Positions 58,539 to 64,000 of a DNA stretch of 64,000 nucleotides are shown piece after piece. Every line of letters begins with the position of its first letter. Position 1 is the first letter of the stretch. Origin of the DNA: Streptomyces sp. HM190 (GTDB taxonomy: Bacteria; Actinomycetota; Actinomycetes; Streptomycetales; Streptomycetaceae); assembly GCF_009857135.1 (NCBI RefSeq), contig NZ_CP047318.1, forward strand, positions 4,464,001-4,528,000, in the 5' to 3' direction. Below the pieces are notes generated by a model, which searched no databases, was not told where the DNA came from, and was given only the letters and a program-made list of their open reading frames with translations. A program made the translations under genes and the position numbers.

Positions 58539-59936
58539 ATGCGCGTCAAGCGACTTGTGGGCACCGCCGTGGGGACCACCCTGCTGATGTTCACCGCCGT
58601 GCCCACGGCGTCCGCCACCACCTCCGGAGCCCCCGGCCGGCCCGCCGCGCGCGACGCCCTGGACCGCACGGCCCTGCGCGGCACGCTCGACGCCCTCCAC
58701 GAGGCGGGCATGTACGGCGCGTACTCCGCCGTGCGCGAGGACCGCGACCGCTGGAGGGGCGCCTCCGGACTCGCCGACGTGGACACCGGCCGCGCGGTCA
58801 CCCCGGACATGCGGCACCGCGTCGGCAGCGTCAGCAAGACGTTCACCGCGGTGGCGATCCTCCAGCAGGTGGAGCGGGGGCGGATCAGTCTCGACGCCCC
58901 GGTGACCCGGTACGTGCCCGACCTCTTCCCCGGCGCCGACCGGCAGCGCGGCGACGCGATCACCGTACGGATGCTGCTCAACCACACCAGCCACCTCGGT
59001 GACTACGTCCTCGGCGCCTTCCCCTCCCTCGCCCGCAACTCCACCGCGAGCCTCGACGAGCACCGCTTCCGCACGATCCGGCCCCGGGAACTCGTAACCC
59101 TGGGCCTCGCCGCACCCGCCACCGGCCGCCCCGGCGCGCAGCCCGGCTCCTACTCCAACACCAACTACGTCGTCGCCGGCCTCATCCTGGAGAAGGTCAC
59201 CGGCCGGCCCGCGGCCACGTACCTCACCCGCCACGTCATCGACCGCGCCGGGCTGCACCACACCGCGTTCCCGCGCACCCCGTACATCGAGGGCCCGCAC
59301 GCGAAGATGTACGAGTCGTTCCACGGCCTCATCGACCCGCCCCGCGACTACAGCGTCTACGACATGTCCTGGGGCTACACCGCGGGCGCCCTCACCTCGA
59401 CGATGGACGACCTCAACCGCTTCTACCGTCAACTGCTTACCGGGAAGCTGATCAGCCGGGCCTCCCTGGCCGAGATGCAGCGCACGGTGCCGGTCCAGGT
59501 CGGTCCCGGTGTCGCCGTCGACTACGGCCTCGGCGTCTACACCCTGGAGATCCCCGGCTGCGGCCGCTTCTGGGGCCACGACGGCGCGGTCTTCGGCGCC
59601 GGCACCCTCAGCCTCACCAGGGCGGACGGCGAACGCCAGCTCAGCCTGGGCTTCACGCTGATGAAGTACCAGCGCGTGAACGAGGAGGGCACGGAGCTGG
59701 AGCCGAGCCCGATCGACGACGCGCTCAACGTCCATGTCGCGACGGCGTTGTGCGGCGCGCCGGGGACGGGCGAGGGGGCGGGCTCGCAGGCGAAGCCCTC
59801 GGCCGGGCTGCCGGAGCTGTCGGGGCCGTCGGGCGGGGCGGACGGGAGTCAGGGGGTGCTTCCCGAGGGGCTGGTCGGTGTGGACCTGTCCACCGGGGGC
59901 CAGGTGGTGGGCCCGGCCGGTCCGGTCCCGAACTGA
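58539..59936 (+). CDS. Secreted class C beta-lactamase-fold serine hydrolase
   Basis: A 465-residue exported protein of the beta-lactamase/D-Ala-D-Ala carboxypeptidase/esterase group. Signal peptide MRVKRLVGTAVGTTLLMFTAVPTASA. Catalytic motifs: SVSK (Ser-x-x-Lys, about residue 100), YSN (Tyr-x-Asn in PGSYSNTNYVVAGLI) and HDG in RFWGHDGAVFG as the third motif. These match the D-Ala-D-Ala carboxypeptidase/class C type, so it may act on peptidoglycan peptides or esters. A Gly/Ser-rich tail ends in GPAGPVPN. GGGAGGAA is 5 nt before the ATG. Confidence 0.9.
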   Translation: MRVKRLVGTAVGTTLLMFTAVPTASATTSGAPGRPAARDALDRTALRGTLDALHEAGMYGAYSAVREDRDRWRGASGLADVDTGRAVTPDMRHRVGSVSKTFTAVAILQQVERGRISLDAPVTRYVPDLFPGADRQRGDAITVRMLLNHTSHLGDYVLGAFPSLARNSTASLDEHRFRTIRPRELVTLGLAAPATGRPGAQPGSYSNTNYVVAGLILEKVTGRPAATYLTRHVIDRAGLHHTAFPRTPYIEGPHAKMYESFHGLIDPPRDYSVYDMSWGYTAGALTSTMDDLNRFYRQLLTGKLISRASLAEMQRTVPVQVGPGVAVDYGLGVYTLEIPGCGRFWGHDGAVFGAGTLSLTRADGERQLSLGFTLMKYQRVNEEGTELEPSPIDDALNVHVATALCGAPGTGEGAGSQAKPSAGLPELSGPSGGADGSQGVLPEGLVGVDLSTGGQVVGPAGPVPN

Positions 59937-59990
59937 CGCCTTCGGGGTGGGTAGGCTGATCCGCTCACGCCTCACCGGGAGAGAGCCGCC

Positions 59991-60587
59991 GTGCCCACCT
60001 TCGTCATCTTCGACCTGGAGTTCACGACCTGGCCGGGGGCCGCAGCCGAGGACTGGTCGGCACCCGGCCAGCTCCGCGAGATCGTGCAGATCGGGGCGCT
60101 GCGGCTGGACGAGCGGTACGCGGTGGTGGAGGAGTACGAGACGTTGGTCCGGCCGGTGGCGAACCCCGGGCTGTCCCCGTTCTTCACCGAACTCACCGGC
60201 ATCGGCCAGGAGTCGGTCGACCGGGACGGCCTGCCCCCGGCCGAGGCCCTCAGCGGCTTCCTCGCCTTCTGCCAGGGCCGGTCCGTCCTGTCGTACGGCA
60301 ACGACATGCTGGTCCTCGGCGAGAACATCGGCTGGGCGCGCTCGCGGGGCGAGCAGATCAAGCACACGCCCCTCACCCCCGGCTTCCTGAACATCCGCCC
60401 TTGGCTCAACACGGTCGCCCCGGCGACGGAGGGCGTCAACTCGGGCCGTCTGTGGGAGGCGTTGGGCCTGCCGCGCCCGGTCTCCGACGGCACGGAGCAC
60501 TCGGCGCTCTTCGACTGCCACTCGATCGCGGCGGCGCTGCGACACCTGGCGGCGGCGGGGACGGCCCTGCCGGTGGGGCTGCTGTAG
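59991..60587 (+). CDS. DEDDh-type 3'-5' exonuclease
   Basis: A 198-residue cytosolic nuclease of the DnaQ-like group. Exo I is FVIFDLEFT (Asp-x-Glu). Later motifs are IQIGALRLDE, SYGNDMLVLGENI with the second Asp, and EHSALFDCHSIAAALRHL carrying the catalytic His and final Asp (HSALFD). The order fits an ERI-1/ExoX-like RNA or DNA exonuclease. GTG start, 54 nt after the serine hydrolase stop on the same strand. Confidence 0.9.
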   Translation: MPTFVIFDLEFTTWPGAAAEDWSAPGQLREIVQIGALRLDERYAVVEEYETLVRPVANPGLSPFFTELTGIGQESVDRDGLPPAEALSGFLAFCQGRSVLSYGNDMLVLGENIGWARSRGEQIKHTPLTPGFLNIRPWLNTVAPATEGVNSGRLWEALGLPRPVSDGTEHSALFDCHSIAAALRHLAAAGTALPVGLL

Positions 60588-60690
60588 GGGCCGTCGTAGA
60601 GGGGCCGTTGTGTGTGGGCGGGGGGCGGGGGCGGGCTGCCGGGGTGGGGCGAGACGGCCTGGTACCGACCGCTCGGGTTCCCGGACATGA

Positions 60691-60710
60691 CCCGTCGGGT
60701 AATCGACGGG
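60691..60710 (+). terminator. Short hairpin after the exonuclease gene
   Basis: CCCGTCG (60691-60697) pairs with CGACGGG (60704-60710). The 250-bp region 60588-60837 otherwise shows no gene. Confidence 0.5.
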
Positions 60711-60837
60711 GGTGAGGCCGGCTGCCAGGCTCGTTCACGGGGAGACCCGGGGCGGCGGAACGCCCGACGGGGCGACGGCCCGTCCAGGTCCCTCCCCCTT
60801 CCCGGATCCCACCCGCCGAGAGGACGAGGACGCCACC

Positions 60838-61185
60838 ATGCCCGCCTACGCCATCGCCCACCTGCGTGACGCCGCCCCGCACCCGGACATCGCCGAGTAC
60901 ATCGAGCGCATCCCCCGCACCTTCGAGCCGTACGGCGGACGGTTCCTCGTCCACGCCACGCCCCACGAGGTGAAGGAGGGCGCGTGGCCGGGCCACGTCG
61001 TGGTGATCGGCTTCCCCGGGATCGCGGAGGCGCGCGCCTGGTGGGACTCACCGGCCTACCAGGAGATCGCGCCGCTGCGCTCCCGGCACATCGAGGGCGA
61101 CATCGTCATGGTCGAGGGCGTCCCCGCGGACTACGACCCGGCGGCCACGGCGAGGGCGATGCGTGAGGTGCGTAGGGGTGCGTGA
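60838..61185 (+). CDS. DUF1330-family protein
   Basis: A 115-residue protein of the DUF1330 family (dimeric alpha/beta-barrel, ferredoxin-like). Characteristic sequence: MPAYAIAHLRDAAPHPDIAEYIERIPRTFEPYGGRFLVHATPHEVKEGAWPGHVVVIGFPGIAEARAWWDSPAYQEIAPLRSRHIEGDIVMVEGV. Cytosolic; the reaction is unknown. AGGACGAGGA precedes the ATG. Confidence 0.92.
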   Translation: MPAYAIAHLRDAAPHPDIAEYIERIPRTFEPYGGRFLVHATPHEVKEGAWPGHVVVIGFPGIAEARAWWDSPAYQEIAPLRSRHIEGDIVMVEGVPADYDPAATARAMREVRRGA

Positions 61186-61238
61186 GGTGCGTGGGGAGCG
61201 GGAGATGCGTGGGGTGCTGGAGGTGCTGCCCGTCGATG

Positions 61239-61721
61239 TCACGCCGCCGAGCCCGTGAGGCGGTCCAGTTCCTCCCCGAGGACCGCACGGAGGGTCTCGT
61301 GGCGCGGTCCGAGGGCGTACCGCGGGTCGGACCAGCGCTCGGGCGGGTAGAGCCACACCGGGCGCCCCACCGACTCGGCCGGCTCCCACGCGTACCGGGG
61401 CCACACATGCGCGTGCAGAAACGGGTCGGTGTTGCCGAGGATCTCCAGGTTGACCCGCCGGAACGCGGGGTCGAGCCGCACGCAGGCCCGCTCGACGGCC
61501 TCGCCGAGGCGCTCCATGTCCGACAGGAACGCGAGCCGCCGCGGCCTCGGCAGCTCCGAGAGTCGTGTCACGGCGGGGTCGTCGACGAGGAGGACGGCGT
61601 ACCCCGGCAGGAACTGCACGTCGCCGATCACCGCGAACCCGGCGTCCAGCCTCCGCAGCACGGTGGGGTTCTCACCGCGCAGGGCACTTCCGATCCGGTC
61701 GCGCCGCCAGTCGTCCGTCAT
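61239..61721 (-). CDS. HIT-like (histidine-triad type) protein
   Basis: A 160-residue cytosolic protein. The central strand-helix pattern (AGFAVIGDVQFLPGYAVLLVDDPAVTRLSELPRPRRLAFLSDMERLGEAVERA) and the motif NTDPFLHAHVWPRYAWEP resemble the histidine-triad nucleotide hydrolase fold, with HAH as a reduced triad (the third His position is absent or replaced). It probably binds or hydrolyses nucleotide conjugates. The start is not supported by a strong Shine-Dalgarno. It is convergent with DUF1330. Confidence 0.78.
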   Translation of the reverse strand: MTDDWRRDRIGSALRGENPTVLRRLDAGFAVIGDVQFLPGYAVLLVDDPAVTRLSELPRPRRLAFLSDMERLGEAVERACVRLDPAFRRVNLEILGNTDPFLHAHVWPRYAWEPAESVGRPVWLYPPERWSDPRYALGPRHETLRAVLGEELDRLTGSAA

Positions 61722-62015
61722 GCCCGGTGACCCTAGCCGGGCGCGCGCGTGACCTGTCCGGCACCGTGTCGATACGTCCCGTGGGGCCGTCGGTGCCCAT
61801 GCCCTTCCCTGGACTCCGCGCGATCGTCGGCGGAGCCGGCCGGGCAGGTCGTGTGCGACGGCGCGCACGCCGAGTCCCGGACTGCGTACGACGACCGGGA
61901 CGACGAGGAGTTCGGCTGCTTCGGCGAGTGAGCCACCGGGCGCCCGCGGTGAGCGGGGACGGGCGGTGGCCCTGGCGGCATGCTCTTCTCAAGCCCGTGC
62001 ATGAATGTAGTGGTT

Positions 62016-62031
62016 GTTCATGAGCATGAAC
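62016..62031. promoter_or_regulatory. Palindrome upstream of the PL9 gene
   Basis: GTTCATG-AG-CATGAAC: 7-bp arms with a 2-nt centre, about 80 nt upstream of the -35. It is a possible second regulator site. The rest of 61722-62103 shows no gene I can support. Confidence 0.55.
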
Positions 62032-62103
62032 CTTCTTCCGAATATCTCGCTGATTTATACCTCCCGTGTTCCCCCATGTGAACAGAAAGAGCGGTTCACT
62101 CTC

Positions 62104-62149
62104 TTGACGCGTTCAGGTCATCTCCCTACCTTGCCGAGAAAGCGCTTTC
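62104..62149 (+). promoter_or_regulatory. Promoter with LacI-type operator for the PL9 pectate lyase
   Basis: -35 TTGACG (62104-62109), 17-bp spacer, -10 TACCTT (62127-62132). GAAAGCGCTTTC (62138-62149) is a perfect palindrome of the LacI-family type and covers the expected start site. Confidence 0.82.
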
Positions 62150-62202
62150 CCCACCCGCACCTCTGGTAGACGAACCGACCCGTCCTGGAGAGGGAGAACT
62201 CC

Positions 62203-63768
62203 ATGCGTCTGAGAGCCGTCATGGCATGCGCCGGCCTGTTGTCCGGCACGATCGTCGCACTGGCCGGCGCGACCACCGCACGGGCGGCGACCGCCCAGTA
62301 CGAGGCGGAGAGCTCGCCGGCGGTGTGCGTCGGCACGATCGACTCCGACTGGTCCGGCTACTCGGGCAGCGGATTCTGCAACGGGACCAACTCGACCAGC
62401 GGCTACGTCCAGTTCACGGTGGCGTCCGGCGCCGCGGGCACCGCGACCCTCGGGGTCCGGTTCGCCAACGGCACCACGACCGCGCGGGCCGCGAACGTCG
62501 TCGTCAACGGCTCCACCGTGGCGACCGTGTCCTTCGAGGGCACGGGCACCTGGTCCGGCTGGACCACCAAGACCCTGTCCGTGCCGGTGGTGGCGGGCAG
62601 CAACACCGTCCGGCTCACCCCCACCTCCGCGAACGGCCTGCCCAACGTCGACCGCCTCGACGCGACCGTGCCCGACGGCACCACCACACCCCCGGCGGCC
62701 TCCGCGCTCTACGTCGCCCCCAACGGCACCGACGGCGCGGCCGGCACCCAGTCCGCTCCCACCACGCTCACCTCCGCGATCAGCCGTATCAGCGCCGGCG
62801 GCACGATCTATCTGCGGGGCGGGACCTACCACCACTCCTCCACCGTCACCATCCCGGTCGGCAAGAACGGCACCGCCGCCGCCCGGACGACCCTGGCCGC
62901 CTACCCCGGCGAGACCCCGGTCCTCAACTTCTCCGCGCAGACCGAGAACTCCGCCAACCGCGGGCTCCAGCTGAACGGGTCGTACTGGCACGTCAAGGGG
63001 ATCGTCGTCGAGCGGGCCGGTGACAACGGCATCTACGTCGGCGGCAGCCACAACGTCATCGAGCGCACGGTGACCCGCCACAACCGCGACACCGGGCTCC
63101 AGCTGGGCCGGGCCTCCTCCACCACGCCGACCGCCGACTGGCCGTCCGACAACCTGATCCTGAGCGCGGAGTCGCACGACAACGCCGACTCCGACGGTGA
63201 GGACGCCGACGGCTTCGCGTCGAAGCTCACCACCGGGCCCGGCAACGTCTTCCGCTACGCCGTCGCCCACAACAACATCGACGACGGCTGGGACCTCTAC
63301 ACCAAGACGGACACGGGCCCCATCGGCCCGGTGACCATCGAGGACTCCCTCGCCTTCGAGAACGGCACGCTCAGCGACGGCTCCCAGGCCGGCAACGGCG
63401 ACCGCAACGGCTACAAGCTCGGCGGCGACGACATCGCCGTCAACCACATCGTGCGGCGCAGCATCGCCTACGACAACGGCAAGCACGGTTTCACGTGGAA
63501 CAGCAACCCGGGCGCGATGACCGTGTCGGGCAACGTGAGCGTCGACAACACCGAGCGCAACTTCAACTTCGACGGCGGTACGTCGGTCTTCCGCGACAAC
63601 ACGTCCTGCCGGAGCTCCAGCGGCACCAACGACCGCATCATCGGCAACGCCGACACCACCAACCAGTTCTGGTCCGGCACGAACGGCTCCCGCTGCGCGT
63701 CGTACTCCGGCGCCATGAAGTGGTCCTTCGCCTCGGACGGCCGCCTCGTGGTCACCTTCGGCGGCTGA
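62203..63768 (+). CDS. Secreted pectate lyase, CBM35-like module plus PL9 beta-helix
   Basis: A 521-residue exported lyase. Signal peptide (MRLRAVMACAGLLSGTIVALAGATTARA), then a carbohydrate-binding module of about 120 residues (YEAESSPAVCVGTIDSDWSGYSGSGFCNG ... NTVRLTPTSANGLPNVDRLDATV; CBM35-type) and a TTPPAA linker. The PL9-type parallel beta-helix (ALYVAPNGTDGAAGTQSAPTTLTSAISRISAGGTIYLRGG) contains the NADSDGEDADGFASKLTTGPGNVFRYAVAHNNIDDGWDLYTK block with its Ca-binding Asp and Lys residues. It should act on polygalacturonate. GAGAGGGAGAA precedes the ATG. Promoter has a LacI-type operator, so induction by pectin products is expected. Confidence 0.92.
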   Translation: MRLRAVMACAGLLSGTIVALAGATTARAATAQYEAESSPAVCVGTIDSDWSGYSGSGFCNGTNSTSGYVQFTVASGAAGTATLGVRFANGTTTARAANVVVNGSTVATVSFEGTGTWSGWTTKTLSVPVVAGSNTVRLTPTSANGLPNVDRLDATVPDGTTTPPAASALYVAPNGTDGAAGTQSAPTTLTSAISRISAGGTIYLRGGTYHHSSTVTIPVGKNGTAAARTTLAAYPGETPVLNFSAQTENSANRGLQLNGSYWHVKGIVVERAGDNGIYVGGSHNVIERTVTRHNRDTGLQLGRASSTTPTADWPSDNLILSAESHDNADSDGEDADGFASKLTTGPGNVFRYAVAHNNIDDGWDLYTKTDTGPIGPVTIEDSLAFENGTLSDGSQAGNGDRNGYKLGGDDIAVNHIVRRSIAYDNGKHGFTWNSNPGAMTVSGNVSVDNTERNFNFDGGTSVFRDNTSCRSSSGTNDRIIGNADTTNQFWSGTNGSRCASYSGAMKWSFASDGRLVVTFGG

Positions 63769-63900
63769 TCCGCCGCGGCTGAGGCGCCGGTCACCCGGGG
63801 ACGGCCGAGCCCGGAAGCGGGCGGAGGTCCGGACAGCGCCAGGGCTTGTGAAAAGTCGTGGACACGTCCAAGGAATCTTGCTTGGCTTCCCGGTGACCAG

Positions 63901-63930
63901 AGCCCGGGCCCGCTTCAGGTGGCCCGGGCT
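63901..63930 (+). terminator. Terminator after the PL9 gene
   Basis: AGCCCGGGCC (63901-63910) pairs with GGCCCGGGCT (63921-63930) around a 10-nt loop. Confidence 0.75.
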
Positions 63931-63965
63931 GCCTGCCGCGCAGGCGCAGAGATTACGGGGAACAC

Positions 63966-64000
63966 ATGATGAACATCAGGAAGTTGACGTCTCTCGGCAT
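63966..64000 (+). CDS. 5' end of another gene, probably exported
   Basis: Two consecutive ATGs (63966 and 63969) after GGGGA start MMNIRKLTSLG, cut by the window edge. The MN-IRKLTSLG start is common at signal peptides of Streptomyces exported proteins. Its identity cannot be seen; its position next to the PL9 gene suggests a further polysaccharide-degrading enzyme. Confidence 0.5.
   Translation, partial: MMNIRKLTSLG

Noticed and set aside
61749..61931. 60-codon plus-strand frame ending in DDRDDEEFGCFGE
   Set aside because: No family, no clear start signal, and only a short stretch of plausible codon use.

Overview
The window reads as chromosome from a Streptomyces or very close relative. 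It is about 72% GC, codon third positions are nearly all G/C, GTG starts are frequent, and purine-rich Shine-Dalgarno sites are clear. The gene families also fit: two SpoIIE-type PP2C phosphatases, an SCO5389-family protein next to its ATPase, a sortase substrate with LAETG, DUF3515, DUF397/XRE remnants, and many Tat or lipoprotein exports.

Layout. 1-2.1 kb: a broken carbohydrate-binding-domain gene and a family 1 pectate lyase. 2.1-13.8 kb: housekeeping and envelope genes (SnoaL-like protein, PH-domain protein, metG, an Ala/Glu/Pro-rich von Willebrand A protein, a PhoX-type phosphatase behind a PHO box, a FUSC transporter, a membrane endonuclease/phosphatase, a DUF7144 protein). 13.8-23.4 kb: a hydrolase divergent from a MocR-type regulator, membrane proteins, a membrane PP2C phosphatase, and a histidine kinase/response regulator pair. 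23.6-28.2 kb: two tandem secreted beta-propeller/Ig-like paralogues. 28.3-33.7 kb: decayed XRE/DUF397 genes, a MerR-like regulator, an XRE-TPR regulator, a pseudogene with a 50-nt palindrome, and an ECF sigma factor with a candidate anti-sigma partner. 33.8-42 kb: small exported proteins, TlpA-like thioredoxin lipoprotein, DUF3515, a ricin-type lectin, a LuxR-type regulator and an SdrD B-like protein. 42.3-50.6 kb: a 1307-residue PAS-GAF-PP2C-ATPase protein, the SCO5389/ATPase pair, an LAETG surface protein and two lipoproteins. 50.7-64 kb: plant-polysaccharide genes (GH43-like with AbfB, GH2 beta-galactosidase with LamG, CBM/PL9 pectate lyase, and the start of another exported protein), a tRNA gene, a DMT transporter, a serine hydrolase, a DEDDh exonuclease, DUF1330 and a HIT-like protein.

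How parts fit together. Both ends carry pectin, arabinan or galactan degradation genes. The right-end genes each have a recognisable promoter with its own inverted-repeat operator, which suggests substrate-inducible control. Three unlinked small secreted-protein genes (34,999; 37,798; 39,876) share an upstream module: a GGGGCA-N-TGCCC palindrome 31-32 nt before CCTAGG. A LuxR-type regulator is divergent from one of them, which suggests a small regulon.

The other standout is a 73-nt tRNA-Gly(TCC)-like gene (53,069-53,141). It keeps glycyl-tRNA synthetase identity bases but has an unusual T loop and anticodon loop, and it has its own terminator. A role outside ribosomal translation, such as a glycine donor for cell-wall cross-bridges, is worth testing. 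I saw no secondary-metabolite cluster, CRISPR array, intact insertion sequence or rRNA operon.
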